A DNA stretch of 64,000 nucleotides from Aeromonas rivuli (GCF_000820045.1 NZ_CDBJ01000079.1:1-64000); one strand, 5' to 3'; shown: positions 19,511 through 30,447, numbered from the stretch's first letter. Numbers and translations are program-made. The notes: generated from the sequence alone by a model not told the origin.

Positions 19511-22236
19511 GCGATGGCCTCCTGCAAGTCAGTCACATAGGCCTGGTGCAGCGCGGTCGGCAGACCATGGGCGCCCAGGGGCAGGCCGAGCAGACCCGGT
19601 GCCAGCCGTTCGCTTATCCGCAGGGTCAGCCGCCAGTGGTGACCACCCCAGGAGAAGGCCACCAGATTGCCGGCATGAAGGGCCAAACGGGCGGCATCGA
19701 CCGGGTTCAGCACCAGCTCGGGGTCCCCCATGCGGGCCTGGATGACGGGGCTGCGCGCGGAGAGCTCGTCTCCACCGAACAGCTGGTCATAACTCACCAC
19801 TTGCAGCGCCTCCTGGGCCTGGAAGGGAGTCGGGATGCTGTCGAACCAGCCGAGGTTGTCCTCACCCGGTTCCAGCAGGCGGCGGCCGGGATCCCCGGCC
19901 CGCAGGTTGCCACCCACCTCGTCCTGGAACTTGTTCCAGGCGGAGGGGGAGTTCCAACCCGGCGCCCAGGCAAAGGGCACCTGTTGCAGCGGCTGGCGGG
20001 CACCGGCGAAGCCTTCCATGGAGAAGTTGAAGGGCGAGTCGGCGTCTTGCGCCACCCTGGGCTCGCTCACGTTCTGATCCGCCAGCATGGAGGTGCGGCC
20101 GCTGTAGCGGTGCGGCTCGCGGGCGAGCTTCATGCCGCGGATGCGCAGGCCGGCATTGGGTGCGGCTTCCCCCATGGTGGCCAGCAGCGGGGTACTGACG
20201 GCGCAAGCAGCACTTACCTCATCAAAGTTATTCCAGCGCAGGGGTTTTCTATCCAGCGCCCCTTGCAACGCCGCCAGCCAGCGCCAGCTCTCGCGCACCT
20301 GGATATCGGCGTCGTAGAAGGCGGGGGCATAGACCTGGAAGAAGCGCTGGGCGCGACCTTCCATGTTGACGATAGTGCCGTCGGCCTCGGCGAAGCTGGC
20401 GGCGGGCAGCACCAGATCCGCCTGCTGAGCGGTCTGGGTGTCCTGGTGATCGACCACCAGCCGATGTTGCAGACGAGCGAGGGCGGCATCGACCCGGTTG
20501 CGCGCGGCGCGGCGATAGAGATCGTTCTCCAGGGTGATCAGCGCCAGCTTCTGCTCCCCTTCGATGCGGCTCAAGGCGGCTTCCAGCGGCGCATCGGAAG
20601 ATGCCAGCATGGCCAGCCCCAGGCTGTTGGCCTCCTGGGCCACCAGCGCCAGGCTCACCTCCTGGGCACGCCCCTTGAGGGCGCGGGCTATGTTGCTGGC
20701 CGCCTCGATCAGGGCCTGGGAGCGGGCGCCGGAGCCGGCGATGATGAGCGGCTTCCTGGCATTGCCGAGCAGCTCGGCCCAGCGGGTGGCCAGGGCCTGC
20801 TGATCGGCACTCAAGCCGTGCGGGGTCGGGGCCGAGCCATCGAGCAGGTGGGCGATGGCAAAGCCGAGCCGGGCCTGATCATCAAAAGGTGCATGCAGCT
20901 TGTCTGCAGCCACATCATCCAGACGGGTGCTGTCGAGGCTGGTAATGAGCAGCGGATAACGCTCATTCTGAGCCAGGGTCTGCACCGCGGCGACCTGCCA
21001 CAGATCCACCTTCAGCTTGCGGGCTATCTCGCGGCCCTTGCCCTTGACCGCCTGGCGCAGGGCCAGGGCGATGCGGGCGGCGCTCATGGTGACATCTTCA
21101 CCCAGCACCAGGATGGCGTCGGCCTCCTCCATGTCGCGCAGGCTGGGGGTACGCACGCCGCCGTGCTGCAGTATATGCAGCATCTTCTGCAGGCAGGCCC
21201 ATTCACTCTGCTCGACACCGCAATAGAAGTTGTCGGCACCCACCAGCTCGCGCAGGGCGAAGTTGCTCTCCAGCGAGGCGCGGGGCGAGCCGATGCCGAT
21301 GACGCCAGCGGCGGTGCGCAGGGCATCGGCGGCGCGGTTGAGGGCGCCATCCACCGTGATGGCGAGTCGGTCGTTACCATCCTGAAGCAGGGGCTGGCGG
21401 GGGCGGTCGGCCAGGTTGACATAGCCGTAGCCGAAGCGGCCGCGGTCGCACAGGAAGTAGTGGTTCAGGGCACCGTGGTAGCGGTTCTCGATGCGGCGCA
21501 GCTCGCCATAGCGCTCCCCCGGGCTGATGTTGCAGCCGACCGAGCACCCTTGGCAGATGCTGGGGGCAAACTGCATGTCCCACTTGCGGTTGTAGCGCTC
21601 GGAATGGGTCTTGTCGGTGAAGACGCCGGTGGGGCAGACCTCCACCAGGTTGCCGGAGAACTCGCTCTCCAGGGTGCCATCCTCGACCCGGCCGAAGTAG
21701 AGGTTGTCGTGGGCGCCGTAGACACCCAGATCCTCGCCGCCGGCGTAATCCTTGTAGTAGCGCACGCAGCGATAGCAGGCGATGCAGCGGTTCATCTCGT
21801 GGTTGATGAAGGGGCCGAGATCCTGATTCTGGTGGGTGCGCTTGGTGAAGCGGTAGCGACGGCTGTTGTGGCCCGTCATCACCGTCATGTCTTGCAGGTG
21901 GCAGGCGCCCCCCTCTTCACACACCGGGCAGTCGTGGGGGTGGTTGGTCATCTGCCACTCCACCACCGTCTTGCGAAACGCCTTCGCCTCTTCGTCTTCG
22001 ATGGAGATATAGCTGCCATCGGTAGACGGCGTCATGCAGGACATGACCAGGCGGCCGCGCTTGTCGTCGGCATTCTGATACTGTTTGACCGCACACTGGC
22101 GGCAGGCGCCGACGCTACCGAGCGCCGGGTGCCAGCAAAAATAGGGGACGTCCAGACCCAGCGACAGACAGGCTTGCAGCAGGTTGTCTGCCCCGTCTAC
22201 CTCGAACTCTTTACCGTCTATATGAATGGTGGCCAT
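19507..22236 (-). CDS. nuoG: NADH-quinone oxidoreductase subunit G
   Basis: 909-residue peripheral-arm subunit. The N-terminal 2Fe-2S domain (about 1-75) has the ligands in [15 protein letters not shown]. It is followed by NuoG-type 4Fe-4S motifs, including [14 protein letters not shown] and [13 protein letters not shown] CxxCxxxC motif, CQGCSVGC, shows that the extra off-path cluster N7 is present, as in E. coli. The remainder is a molybdopterin-oxidoreductase fold without a bound cofactor. It relays electrons from NuoEF to NuoI. Confidence 0.96.
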   Translation of the reverse strand: MATIHIDGKEFEVDGADNLLQACLSLGLDVPYFCWHPALGSVGACRQCAVKQYQNADDKRGRLVMSCMTPSTDGSYISIEDEEAKAFRKTVVEWQMTNHPHDCPVCEEGGACHLQDMTVMTGHNSRRYRFTKRTHQNQDLGPFINHEMNRCIACYRCVRYYKDYAGGEDLGVYGAHDNLYFGRVEDGTLESEFSGNLVEVCPTGVFTDKTHSERYNRKWDMQFAPSICQGCSVGCNISPGERYGELRRIENRYHGALNHYFLCDRGRFGYGYVNLADRPRQPLLQDGNDRLAITVDGALNRAADALRTAAGVIGIGSPRASLESNFALRELVGADNFYCGVEQSEWACLQKMLHILQHGGVRTPSLRDMEEADAILVLGEDVTMSAARIALALRQAVKGKGREIARKLKVDLWQVAAVQTLAQNERYPLLITSLDSTRLDDVAADKLHAPFDDQARLGFAIAHLLDGSAPTPHGLSADQQALATRWAELLGNARKPLIIAGSGARSQALIEAASNIARALKGRAQEVSLALVAQEANSLGLAMLASSDAPLEAALSRIEGEQKLALITLENDLYRRAARNRVDAALARLQHRLVVDHQDTQTAQQADLVLPAASFAEADGTIVNMEGRAQRFFQVYAPAFYDADIQVRESWRWLAALQGALDRKPLRWNNFDEVSAACAVSTPLLATMGEAAPNAGLRIRGMKLAREPHRYSGRTSMLADQNVSEPRVAQDADSPFNFSMEGFAGARQPLQQVPFAWAPGWNSPSAWNKFQDEVGGNLRAGDPGRRLLEPGEDNLGWFDSIPTPFQAQEALQVVSYDQLFGGDELSARSPVIQARMGDPELVLNPVDAARLALHAGNLVAFSWGGHHWRLTLRISERLAPGLLGLPLGAHGLPTALHQAYVTDLQEAIA

Positions 22237-22298
22237 ACAACTTCCCTGACATCAAATTAGATAAAATCCATGGCTCGCAGCAGGCATGACGCCTCGTG

Positions 22299-23666
22299 TT
22301 ACCAGCGTTCGCCCAGCAGATTGGGCTGGATACCCTTGAACAGCTTGTGATTGTCATGGGGGGCCTTGACCCCGGCCTCGAACTCGGACCTGAAGTACTT
22401 CATGGCACTGCCAAGGGGCTCGACGGCGCCGGGGGCATGGGCGCAGAAGGTCTTGCCCGGCCCCAGGAAGCTGACCAGCTGCTCCAGGGTGGCGAGATCC
22501 TCTGGCTGGCCTTCGCCTCGCTCCAGAGCCCGCAGGATCTTGACGCTCCAGGGCAGGCCATCGCGGCAGGGGGTGCACCAGCCGCAGGATTCGCGGGCGA
22601 AGAACTCCTCCATGTTGCGCAAGAGTCCGACCATGTTGACGCTGTCATCCACCGCCATGGCGAGGCCCGTCCCCATACGGGTGCCGACCTTGCCGATGCC
22701 GCCCGCATACATCTGGGCATCCAGGTGCTCGGGCAGCAGGAAGCCGGTGCCGGCACCGCCCGGTTGCCAGGCCTTGAGGCGATAACCGGGTTTCATGCCG
22801 CCGGCATAGCCCTCGAACAGCTCACGCGCCGTGATACCAAAGGGCAGCTCCCACAGACCCGGGTTGTTCACCTTGCCGGAGAAGCCCATCAGCTTGGTGC
22901 CGTGATCTTCCGAGCCTGGCAGCGCCAATCCCTGGTACCACTCGACGCCGTTGCCTATGATGGCGGGCACGTTGCACAGGGTCTCGACGTTGTTGACGCA
23001 GGTCGGTTTGCCCCAGACGCCTACGATCGCGGGGAAGGGGGGTTTGGCCCGCGGGTTGGCGCGGCGCCCTTCCAGGGAGTTGATGAGCGCCGTCTCTTCG
23101 CCGCAGATGTAACGACCGGCACCGGTGTGGACGAACAGCTCGAAGTCGAAGCCCGAGCCCAGGATGTTCTTGCCGAGCAGGCCGGCTGCCTTGGCCTCGA
23201 TCACCGCGCGGCGCAGGTGGATGGCGGCATCCACATACTCGCCACGCAGGAAGATGTAACCGCGGTAGGCCTTGAGGGCCCGGGCACTGATGATCATCCC
23301 CTCGATCAGCAGGTGGGGCAGCTGCTCCATCAGCAGCCGATCCTTGTAGGTGTTCGGCTCCATCTCGTCGGCGTTGCAGAGCAGGTAACGGATGTTCATG
23401 CTCTCGTCTTTGGGCATCAGGCCCCACTTCACCCCGGTGGAGAAGCCGGCGCCACCGCGGCCCTTGAGGCCCGCGTCCTTGACGGTGCTGACGATCTCGT
23501 CCGGGCTCATCTGGCCCAGCGCGCGGCGGGCGGCTTCGTAGCCCTGCTTGGCCTGGTACTCCTCGATCCAGACCGGCTGGCCATCGTCGCGCAGCCGCCA
23601 GGTGAGGGGATGGGTCTCGGGGGCTCGGGGGGTGCGGTTGGCGGTGCCAAGGGATGCCAGGCTCAT
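22299..23666 (-). CDS. nuoF: NADH-quinone oxidoreductase subunit F
   Basis: 455-residue flavoprotein that oxidises NADH. FMN and NADH binding is shown by [13 protein letters not shown] near residue 65 and by [17 protein letters not shown]. The N3 4Fe-4S cluster ligands are in [12 protein letters not shown], plus a later cysteine in TFCAHAPG. The start overlaps nuoE by four bases. The N-terminus is slightly longer than in E. coli. Confidence 0.97.
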   Translation of the reverse strand: MSLASLGTANRTPRAPETHPLTWRLRDDGQPVWIEEYQAKQGYEAARRALGQMSPDEIVSTVKDAGLKGRGGAGFSTGVKWGLMPKDESMNIRYLLCNADEMEPNTYKDRLLMEQLPHLLIEGMIISARALKAYRGYIFLRGEYVDAAIHLRRAVIEAKAAGLLGKNILGSGFDFELFVHTGAGRYICGEETALINSLEGRRANPRAKPPFPAIVGVWGKPTCVNNVETLCNVPAIIGNGVEWYQGLALPGSEDHGTKLMGFSGKVNNPGLWELPFGITARELFEGYAGGMKPGYRLKAWQPGGAGTGFLLPEHLDAQMYAGGIGKVGTRMGTGLAMAVDDSVNMVGLLRNMEEFFARESCGWCTPCRDGLPWSVKILRALERGEGQPEDLATLEQLVSFLGPGKTFCAHAPGAVEPLGSAMKYFRSEFEAGVKAPHDNHKLFKGIQPNLLGERW

Positions 23667-24205
23667 GGGTAAGCCTCCAGGGTTTTAAGCAAGCCGATCG
23701 CATCCAGCCCGCCGAAGGTGTCGTCGTCGATCATCAGCGCCGGCCCCTTGTCGCAGTTGCCGAGGCAACAGACCGGCAGCAGGGTGAAGCGGCCGTCGGC
23801 CGAGGTCTGGCCGGGGGCCAGATCCAGCACATCTTTCAGACCCGCCAGCAGCTGCTCATGGCCGTTGATGTAACAGACCATGCTGTCACAGACACGGATG
23901 ATGTGGCGGCCGACCGGCTGGCGGAAGATCTGGCTGTAGAAGGTGGCGACCCCTTCCACGTCGCTGGCGGGGATGCCCAGCTCGGCGGCGATGGCATGGA
24001 TGGCACCATCCGGTACCCAGCCGCGCGCCTGCTGCACTATCTTGAGTGCTTCGATGCTGGCGGCGCGGGGATCTTCGTAGTGGTGCGTCTCATGCAAGAT
24101 GGCGTCGCGCTCGGCCTGGCTCAGGGCGAATCCGTCGCCCTTGCCCTGACACGCACTCTGTCCCGCTGAGGACGATGTATTTTTGCACTGACATTGCTGG
24201 CTCAT
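23663..24205 (-). CDS. nuoE: NADH-quinone oxidoreductase subunit E
   Basis: 180-residue thioredoxin-like subunit carrying the 2Fe-2S cluster N1a. Cluster ligands are in CDSMVC and CCLGNC. The N-terminal extension contains three further cysteines ([20 protein letters not shown]) that do not belong to the cluster and are not a usual part of the family. It pairs with NuoF in the NADH-oxidising module. Confidence 0.95.
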   Translation of the reverse strand: MSQQCQCKNTSSSAGQSACQGKGDGFALSQAERDAILHETHHYEDPRAASIEALKIVQQARGWVPDGAIHAIAAELGIPASDVEGVATFYSQIFRQPVGRHIIRVCDSMVCYINGHEQLLAGLKDVLDLAPGQTSADGRFTLLPVCCLGNCDKGPALMIDDDTFGGLDAIGLLKTLEAYP

Positions 24206-24253
24206 GACTTAACCTTTTGTCGTTTATTCTTCTTGTCCCGTCACTGCGGGGAC

Positions 24254-26059
24254 TTAACGATCCACATCCGACATAACGAAATCGATACTGCCCAGGTAGA
24301 CGATGAGATCCGACACCATCTGGCCGCGGATCACCGAGGGGATCTGCTGCAGGTGGGCAAAGCTCGGGGTGCGGATCCGGGTCCGGTAGCTCATGGTGGA
24401 GCCGTCGCTGGTCAGGTAGTAGCTGTTGATCCCCTTGGTCGCCTCTATCATCTGGAAGGACTCGGCGGCCGGCATCACGGGCCCCCAGGACACTTGCAGG
24501 AAGTGGGTGATCAGGGTCTCGATGTCCTGCAGGGTGCGCTCTTTTGGCGGCGGTGTGGTGAGCGGGTGATCCGCCTTGAAGGGTCCCTCCGGCATGTTTT
24601 TCATGCACTGCTCTATGATGCGCATGCTCTGGCGGATCTCCTCGATGCGCACGGTGGCGCGATCGTAAGCATCGCCATTGCTGCCCACCGGCACCTCAAA
24701 CTCGAACTGATCGTAGCCGGAGTAAGGGCGCCACTTGCGCACGTCGAAGTTGAGGCCGGTGGCGCGCAGACCGCCGCCCGTGGTACCCCAGGCCAGCGCC
24801 TGCGCGGTGGTGTAGGCGGCGACGCCTATGGTGCGACCGCGCAAGATACTGTTGCGCATGGCGGCCTTCTCATACTCCATCAGCCGCTTGGGCAGCCAGC
24901 TCAGCAGGTTGTCCTGGATGAGGCGGGCCCAGCCGATCGGCAGATCGTGCGCCACGCCGCCGATGCGGAACCAGGCAGGGTGCATGCGCGCACCGGTGAT
25001 GGCCTCGATGATGAGGTAGATCTTCTGCCTGTCGGTGAAGGTGAAGAACACCGGGGTCATGGCCCCCACGTCCTGGATATAGGTACCGAGGAACAGCAGG
25101 TGGCTCTGGATGCGGAACAGCTCCGACATCATCACCCGGATCATGTCGACCCGGTTGGGCACGGTGATCCCCGCCAGCTTCTCGACCGCCAGCACATAGG
25201 GCAGGTTGTTCATCACCCCCCCTAAGTACTCGACCCGGTCGGTGTAGGGGATGTAGCTGTGCCAAGACTGGCGCTCACCCATCTTCTCGGCACCACGGTG
25301 GTGATAGCCGATGTCGGGCACGCAGTCGCGGATCTCCTCACCATCGAGCTGCAGCACCAGCCGGAAGGCGCCGTGGGCGGAGGGGTGGTTGGGGCCGAGG
25401 TTCAAGAACATGTAGTCTTCGTTCTCGTTGCCCCGGCTCATGCCCCACTCTTCGGGCTTGAACAGCAGGTTGTCCTGTTCCTGATCCTGCTTGACCGCGT
25501 CGAGCATGAAGGGATCGAACTCGGTGGCCCGGGCCGGGTAGTCCTTGCGCAGCGGGTGTCCCTGCCAGCTCTTGGGCATCATGATGCGGGTGAGATGGGG
25601 GTGACCGTCGAAGGTGATGCCCATCAGATCCCAGACTTCCCGCTCGTACCAGTTGGCGTTGGGGAAGTGACGGCTGATGGTCGGCAGGTGCAGATCGCTC
25701 TCCATCAGCGGCACCTTCAGCATCACATCGGCGTTACGGTCGATGGAAATGAGGTGGTAGAAGACGGTGAAGTCGCTGCCCGGCAGGCCGTGGCGGTGGC
25801 TGCGCATTCGCTCGTCGGTGGCGCTGAGATCAAACAGCATCACGAACGGGGAGGGCAGTTTTTGCAAGAAGCCCATCACGTCCAGCAGCAGATCGCGGGA
25901 GAGCCAGAGCACCGGCACCCCGGTGCGGGTGGTCTGGACGGTGAAGCGCTCGGCGCCGAAATGGGCAAACAGCTCGCCGACCACCTGGGCATCGGCGTGA
26001 TCCGCCGTCTGCCCCTGGGCCATGGTGTAGTTGCTTGGGAATTCTCGAGTCAGTTTCAT
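24254..26059 (-). CDS. nuoC: NADH-quinone oxidoreductase fused subunits C and D
   Basis: 601-residue fusion. The NuoC part (about 1-190) is a 30-kDa peripheral subunit ending around [11 protein letters not shown]. The NuoD part (about 210-601) is related to the large subunit of NiFe hydrogenases and includes [19 protein letters not shown], with the histidine and nearby residues lining the quinone pocket. Fusion of C and D is typical of enteric and related gammaproteobacteria. It is three bases from nuoB. Confidence 0.96.
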   Translation of the reverse strand: MKLTREFPSNYTMAQGQTADHADAQVVGELFAHFGAERFTVQTTRTGVPVLWLSRDLLLDVMGFLQKLPSPFVMLFDLSATDERMRSHRHGLPGSDFTVFYHLISIDRNADVMLKVPLMESDLHLPTISRHFPNANWYEREVWDLMGITFDGHPHLTRIMMPKSWQGHPLRKDYPARATEFDPFMLDAVKQDQEQDNLLFKPEEWGMSRGNENEDYMFLNLGPNHPSAHGAFRLVLQLDGEEIRDCVPDIGYHHRGAEKMGERQSWHSYIPYTDRVEYLGGVMNNLPYVLAVEKLAGITVPNRVDMIRVMMSELFRIQSHLLFLGTYIQDVGAMTPVFFTFTDRQKIYLIIEAITGARMHPAWFRIGGVAHDLPIGWARLIQDNLLSWLPKRLMEYEKAAMRNSILRGRTIGVAAYTTAQALAWGTTGGGLRATGLNFDVRKWRPYSGYDQFEFEVPVGSNGDAYDRATVRIEEIRQSMRIIEQCMKNMPEGPFKADHPLTTPPPKERTLQDIETLITHFLQVSWGPVMPAAESFQMIEATKGINSYYLTSDGSTMSYRTRIRTPSFAHLQQIPSVIRGQMVSDLIVYLGSIDFVMSDVDR

Positions 26060-26061
26060 GG

Positions 26062-26736
26062 TCAGATCTCATCCGGCGTGCGCAGGTTGGTGACTTGGAT
26101 GCGCTCTTCCCGCTTGCGATCCTTCTCGGCCTGCATCTGGGGGCGATAGATCCCCTGATCGCCCACCGTCCAGGAGAGGGGGCGGCGCTCCTTGCCGATG
26201 GAGTCCTGCAACAGCATCAGGGCCTGCAGGAAGGCTTCGGGACGGGGCGGGCAGCCCGGAATGTAGACGTCGACCGGCAGGAACTTGTCCACCCCCTGCA
26301 CCACGGAATAGATGTCATACATGCCGCCCGAGTTGGCGCAGGCGCCCATGGAGATGACCCACTTGGGTTCGAGCAGCTGTTCATAGAGGCGCTGGATGAC
26401 GGGCGCCATCTTGATGAAGGGGGTGCCGGCGATCACCATGAAATCCGCCTGACGGGGCGAAGCCCGGATGACTTCGGCGCCGAAGCGGGCCACGTCATGG
26501 GGGGAGGTGAAGGCGGTACACATCTCCACATAGCAGCAAGAGATACCGAAGTTGTAGGGCCAGAGGGAGTTCTTGCGGCCCCAGTTGACTGTGTCTTGCA
26601 GCACCTCTTCGAGGCGCCCGATCATGATGCCGCGGCTCGCCTGCTGCGCCAGTGGGTCATCGACGGTCTGGCGCTGTTCCTGGGGGTAGCGCTCAACGGG
26701 CGCATCCGGGTCAATCCGGGTCAGGGTGTACTTCAT
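26062..26736 (-). CDS. nuoB: NADH-quinone oxidoreductase subunit B
   Basis: 224-residue subunit carrying the terminal cluster N2, which reduces quinone. Ligands are the tandem cysteines in ISCCYVEM plus cysteines in MGACANSGG and IPGCPPRPE. The C-terminal tail ([14 protein letters not shown]) is charged. It lies 29 bases after nuoA. Confidence 0.97.
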   Translation of the reverse strand: MKYTLTRIDPDAPVERYPQEQRQTVDDPLAQQASRGIMIGRLEEVLQDTVNWGRKNSLWPYNFGISCCYVEMCTAFTSPHDVARFGAEVIRASPRQADFMVIAGTPFIKMAPVIQRLYEQLLEPKWVISMGACANSGGMYDIYSVVQGVDKFLPVDVYIPGCPPRPEAFLQALMLLQDSIGKERRPLSWTVGDQGIYRPQMQAEKDRKREERIQVTNLRTPDEI

Positions 26737-26765
26737 GGTGCAACCTCAAAGGGATAATCGGTAAA

Positions 26766-27188
26766 TCAGTCTGGCTTCTTGTCAGTCAGGACGCGTTTCT
26801 TCGGGGCCCAGTCGAGGGCACCGATGCGCCACAGGTAGATGAGGCCTACCAGCAGCAGGGTGATGAAGATGGTGGCTTCGATGAAACCGACCCAGCCGCT
26901 TTCCCGAACGGAGACGGACCAGGCGAAGAGATAGAGCGCCTCGACGTCGAAGATGACGAAGAACATGGCGACCAGGTAGAACTTGGCGGAGAAACGCAGA
27001 CGGGCGTTGCCGACGGAATCGATGCCGGATTCGAAGGGTCTGTTTTTGGCACGGCCATAGGCTCGCCCTCCCAGCAAGGCCGCGACGCCTATCATGGTCA
27101 GACAGATGCAGATGGCCCCAATGACATAGACAGCAAAGGCCCAATGCTGGACAGCGACATCAGCAAACATATAGGTTTTCCCTAACAA
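26766..27188 (-). CDS. nuoA: NADH-quinone oxidoreductase subunit A
   Basis: 140-residue membrane subunit with three helices. The conserved loop between helices 1 and 2 includes [20 protein letters not shown], near the quinone site. It is the first gene of the operon. The 237-base leader upstream holds two inverted repeats but no convincing textbook promoter. Confidence 0.96.
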   Translation of the reverse strand: MLGKTYMFADVAVQHWAFAVYVIGAICICLTMIGVAALLGGRAYGRAKNRPFESGIDSVGNARLRFSAKFYLVAMFFVIFDVEALYLFAWSVSVRESGWVGFIEATIFITLLLVGLIYLWRIGALDWAPKKRVLTDKKPD

Positions 27189-27198
27189 AATTAATCAT

Positions 27199-27241
27199 GT
27201 GACACAACAATCCTGTCACGCAGTATGGCACTTCCATACTG
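27199..27241 (-). promoter_or_regulatory. Paired inverted repeats in the nuo leader
   Basis: GTGACA (27199-27204) pairs with TGTCAC (27214-27219), and CAGTATGG (27221-27228) pairs with CCATACTG (27234-27241). They lie side by side 10-55 bases upstream of nuoA. They may be RNA hairpins in the leader or protein-binding sites. Confidence 0.4.
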
Positions 27242-27398
27242 ATTTATATGTCATTTCATCAGGCCAATTATTAATCAGGGCAAGGAGAAATTGCTTTTTG
27301 CTACCGGGGTCAAACTTCTCATTCGAGAATGATTTTTAATCGCCGTGAAACGCGGAGGCGTGCTGTCGGTGGCAGGAGAAATAGGGCGCGGCAAAGCC

Positions 27399-27424
27399 AA
27401 GATCCCCCATGGGGGGATCTTTTT
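27399..27424. terminator. Hairpin in the stator-nuo intergenic region
   Basis: AAGATCCCCC (27399-27408) pairs with GGGGGATCTT (27412-27421). The strong T run is on the plus side, although the gene that ends here (the MotB-like gene) is on the minus strand, where the run is only two Ts. Confidence 0.5.
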
Positions 27425-27425
27425 A

Positions 27426-28304
27426 TCAGGGGGTGAGGAGGGGGAGGGTTCGTTCGGCGGCTTTGCCTTGTGAGAGGGTTATCTCGACGCGCCGATTGGC
27501 CTGCCGGTGTGCGAGGGTGTCATTGGCAAAGCGAGGCTGGGTGTCGGCCACCCCTTGAGCGATGACTCGTCTGGCATCGATCTTCGGGTTGGTCAGCAGG
27601 GTGTGGACTATGGATGCCGCCCGCAGCACCGACAACTCCCAGTTGTTGCGATAAAGCTCTATCGCCGTCAGTGAATCATCGGTATGACCGGTGACCACCA
27701 CCATACCCGGGATATCTGCCAGGGTATCGGAGACCTTGTTGACCAGAGGAATGAATTGGGGTTGGAGGAAGGCCGAGTTTGCAGGGAACAGGCTCTTCTC
27801 GCCGATACGGATCACCAGCTGGCTGCCGAGCTGCTCTACCTCCAGTTCTTTGGATTCAATCTGGCTCTTGAGCTGCTGATCCAGTTTCTGTTTGGTGGTG
27901 GTTGCCCACTCCTGCTCCTTGCTCTTATGGGGCCAGGACTCCGCCGCATTGGCTTTCTCCGAGGCGCCAATGGTTTCGTTGAAGGGATCGGTCGCCACCG
28001 TGGGTGCCTCTGTACTCAGTACCGGCTCTGCTTGGGGGACAGCCGGCGTGATGCTGGGATCGGGCTCGAGGATCCCGGTGCCCCCTTGCATCACCGGCGA
28101 GCCCGCGGGAGGAGAGATGAGCCCGATCTTGCCGAGCGACTCAATGAGACCCTGGATCAACACCCGGGTTTCCGACTGCTTGGTCATGGCGAAGGAGTAG
28201 AGCACCACGAACAGGGCGAACAGCAGGGTCATGAAATCGGCATAGGAGACCAGCCAGCGCTCATGGTTCTCCGGGGATTCAGCCTTTTTCTTTTTGGCCA
28301 TCAT
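27426..28304 (-). CDS. Flagellar motor stator protein, MotB/PomB/MotD type
   Basis: 292-residue stator subunit. A short basic N-terminus precedes a single transmembrane helix (about 18-40) in VSYADFMTLLFALFVVLYS. Its Asp23 is the ion-carrying aspartate. A linker follows, then an OmpA-like peptidoglycan-binding domain (about 160-280) with VVVTGHTDDS. It anchors the stator to the cell wall. The start overlaps the partner gene by 26 bases. The pair resembles the second stator set known in Aeromonas and Pseudomonas; whether it uses Na+ or H+ is not settled by what I can see. Confidence 0.88.
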   Translation of the reverse strand: MMAKKKKAESPENHERWLVSYADFMTLLFALFVVLYSFAMTKQSETRVLIQGLIESLGKIGLISPPAGSPVMQGGTGILEPDPSITPAVPQAEPVLSTEAPTVATDPFNETIGASEKANAAESWPHKSKEQEWATTTKQKLDQQLKSQIESKELEVEQLGSQLVIRIGEKSLFPANSAFLQPQFIPLVNKVSDTLADIPGMVVVTGHTDDSLTAIELYRNNWELSVLRAASIVHTLLTNPKIDARRVIAQGVADTQPRFANDTLAHRQANRRVEITLSQGKAAERTLPLLTP

Positions 28305-29037
28305 GGCCTCCGAGATAGGGTTCCAGAGTCACTTGCAGCCGTTGCTGTGATTCGCCGTCCAGGATGCAGAGGATGCCGGTCAGAGTCATCTCCTTGTAGT
28401 GCCTGATCTGATGGGCAAATCCTTTGTAGCGGTTGCCAAATGGCAGAAAGATCAGGTTGGCCGCGCCCACCCCGTAGATGGTGGCGATGAAGGCCACCGC
28501 GATGGCCCCCCCAAGCTGGTCTGGGGCATCCAGCAGACCCATCGCATGGATCAGGCCAAACACGGCACCGACGATCCCCATGGTGGGACAGTAACCCCCC
28601 ATGGCTTCATAAAACTTGACGGTTTGCTCGAGATCTTCCTGCTCGAATTCGATCTCGTTTTCCAGCACCTCGTGGATCTTGGTCTTCTCGTAGCCGTCGA
28701 CCATCATCTGCACCCCCTTTTGCAAGAAGGGATCCTTGATGTCGTCGATCATGGCTTCCAGCGCCAGCATACCGCTGCGCCTTGCATTGCCTGCCAGGGT
28801 TTCCAGCAGTTGAGCCTGCTCTTGCATGTCGAGGCGAAGGGGGGTGATGAGCCATTTGAAGCGCTTGAAGGTTCTGCCAACCACGGAGAAAGGGAATTGG
28901 GTCAGGGCCGCGCCGACAGTGCCCCCGATCACGATGAGGAAGGCGGGCAGATTGAGCAGGGCACTGGGATGACCACCTTCGAGCATGTTGCCGCCCAATA
29001 TGGCAATCAAGGCTAGCAGCAAACCGATCAGACTCAT
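28279..29037 (-). CDS. Flagellar motor stator protein, MotA/PomA/MotC type
   Basis: 252-residue stator subunit with four transmembrane helices and a large cytoplasmic loop (about 55-150) that contacts the rotor. The opening LIGLLLALIAILGGNMLEGGH and the PTMGIVGAVFGLIHAMG segment are typical of the MotC branch, as in Pseudomonas MotCD. It overlaps its partner by 26 bases, so the two are translationally coupled. No other flagellar gene is near; isolated stator operons are common. Confidence 0.88.
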   Translation of the reverse strand: MSLIGLLLALIAILGGNMLEGGHPSALLNLPAFLIVIGGTVGAALTQFPFSVVGRTFKRFKWLITPLRLDMQEQAQLLETLAGNARRSGMLALEAMIDDIKDPFLQKGVQMMVDGYEKTKIHEVLENEIEFEQEDLEQTVKFYEAMGGYCPTMGIVGAVFGLIHAMGLLDAPDQLGGAIAVAFIATIYGVGAANLIFLPFGNRYKGFAHQIRHYKEMTLTGILCILDGESQQRLQVTLEPYLGGHDGQKEKG

Positions 29038-29321
29038 GTATCCAGACCCCTGTGTAGTTAACTCTGGCTAGTGTAGGTACTTAACTATCAGTTTTTCAAA
29101 ATGATATCCAACTTGTGAACCATTATTGAGAGGTAAAACCAGGCTGGCGGTAGATCCTGTTTCGGCCTTGGCGGCAACATCATGAGGATTAAGGGGATGG
29201 GGTTGTGCCGAACTGGCTGGGTGACGGTGATATGGCGGGAGAGAAGAGGGTGAGCGGGTAGCTGCGAAGGGGGAGGCGGTGACATCGCCTCTGGCCGGGC
29301 GAGAGTCGTCAATGCCACAAA

Positions 29322-29375
29322 GCAAAAAACCGACCCTGAGGTCGGTTTTTTATAATTTGGCGGTGAGGGAGGGAT
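29322..29375 (-). repeat. Duplicated terminator and tRNA-Ser 3' tail (distal copy)
   Basis: Near-identical to 29507-29556. It contains the stem CCGACC/GGTCGG with flanking A/T runs, then TTTGGCGGTGAGGGAGGGAT, which equals the 3' end of tRNA-Ser including the CCA. The tRNA body is missing, so this is a remnant or recombination scar. Confidence 0.75.
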
Positions 29376-29506
29376 GATTCGCCACTGCGTGGCTCACCCC
29401 TTCGGGGCGGCCGTTGGCCGTTCATCGCAGCAAGCTGCTCTGCTCGAACCCGGCGAGGGTTCTCACCCTCCCTCCATGGGCATCAGATTTTGCTGTGCCA
29501 CCAGAT

Positions 29507-29535
29507 GCAAAAAACCGACCCTGAGGTCGGTTTTT
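29507..29535 (-). terminator. Terminator of tRNA-Ser
   Basis: CCGACC (29515-29520) pairs with GGTCGG (29525-29530) around a CTGA loop, flanked by A and T runs. It lies directly downstream of the tRNA on the minus strand. Confidence 0.8.
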
Positions 29536-29540
29536 CAATT

Positions 29541-29628
29541 TGGCGGTGAGGGAGGGATTCGAACCCTCGATACGTTGCCGTATACACACTTTCCAGGCGT
29601 GCTCCTTCAGCCACTCGGACACCTCACC
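29541..29628 (-). tRNA. tRNA-Ser (anticodon GGA)
   Basis: 88-base serine tRNA with an encoded CCA. The acceptor stem is GGTGAGG with CCTCACC. The anticodon loop reads CTGGAAA, giving anticodon GGA. The long variable arm of class II tRNAs is present, and the T arm contains GGTTCGAATCC. It is almost identical to E. coli tRNA-Ser(GGA) as I remember it. It is a single gene with its own promoter and terminator. Confidence 0.95.
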
Positions 29629-29700
29629 AAATTTTTGACTGCTGTTTAACGTGTTCAATCACCACGTGGTTCGCTGCGCTGTTGCGTTGGAACGGGGCGT

Positions 29701-29729
29701 AATTTAGGGGAAAGCTGACTCGGGGTCAA
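29701..29729 (-). promoter_or_regulatory. tRNA-Ser promoter
   Basis: On the minus strand, TTGACC (29729-29724), a 17-base spacer and TAAATT (29706-29701) are followed by the GC-rich stretch ACGCCCCG. Such a discriminator is typical of stringently controlled stable-RNA promoters. Confidence 0.6.
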
Positions 29730-29805
29730 ACACTTTTCCCCTTATTTTTCAGAATCTTTATCGAATGCCTATCCCTTGCGCAGAATGCCGGTTTTTTAAG
29801 CCGGA

Positions 29806-30423
29806 TCAGGGTTTATCCAAAATGATCAGGCTGTCGGGCAGCTCGTTCTTGTCATTGGTGGGCGGGAAGGCATCGGCCAATATGGCACCGGTGCGGGCCA
29901 CACACTCGATGAAACCGGGCTCGACCTCGCCCTTGCGGATGCGGGCGGTAAAGTCGTCGATGATCTGCTGCCATTGGGCATTGTCTATGTGTTTGGCGAC
30001 ACCGTCATCGACCAGGATCTCCACATAGTGTTCCGCCACCGAAACGAAGATCAGCACCCCCAGCCTATCGTGGGTGCGATGCAAGCCTTGCTCGATAAAC
30101 TGCAACCGCGCCATCAGGGCTGCCCGGTGCTGGCGGACCTTCTTCGGGATCAGCAGCATCTTGATGGGGGTCCAGTGAAACAGCAAGGTCAGGACTAGCC
30201 AGACAGCCCACTGGGTCAGCAGTATTTCGTACCAGCCGAGCCAAAAGCCGAGCTGGAACACCAGCAAGGGAGTAAGCATGGCCAGCAGTGCAGCCCACAG
30301 GGTCGGAATGTAGCGATAGCCGTCACTGGCCGGGGCCAAGACGGTGACCAGCTCGGCGTCAGTGGCCTGCTCGGCTTGGCGTACCTTGGCCTGTAAGGTG
30401 TGATAAAACTGTTTAGAAATCAT
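29806..30423 (-). CDS. TPM-domain membrane protein
   Basis: 205-residue protein with two adjacent transmembrane helices (about 40-60 and 65-85) and a C-terminal TPM domain. The latter includes LGVLIFVSVAEHYVEILVDDG and GEVEPGFIECVARTG. TPM-domain proteins are membrane-associated, and their biochemical role is unsettled. It is the last gene of a four-gene cluster, 24 bases after the other TPM gene. Confidence 0.85.
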   Translation of the reverse strand: MISKQFYHTLQAKVRQAEQATDAELVTVLAPASDGYRYIPTLWAALLAMLTPLLVFQLGFWLGWYEILLTQWAVWLVLTLLFHWTPIKMLLIPKKVRQHRAALMARLQFIEQGLHRTHDRLGVLIFVSVAEHYVEILVDDGVAKHIDNAQWQQIIDDFTARIRKGEVEPGFIECVARTGAILADAFPPTNDKNELPDSLIILDKP

Positions 30424-30447
30424 TATGTTGTCTCTTTGTATTCCAGA

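Larger units (their letters stand above)
29038..29540. other. Intergenic region between the stator operon and tRNA-Ser
   Basis: No convincing protein gene. The left part (29038-29321) should hold the stator promoter, but I cannot pick one confidently. The right part holds two copies of a terminator plus tRNA 3'-tail sequence (annotated separately) flanking about 130 bases of unrecognised sequence. Confidence 0.6.

Noticed and set aside
29374-29649. Open frame across the tRNA-Ser region
   Set aside because: It overlaps the tRNA and both repeats; a translated product is implausible.
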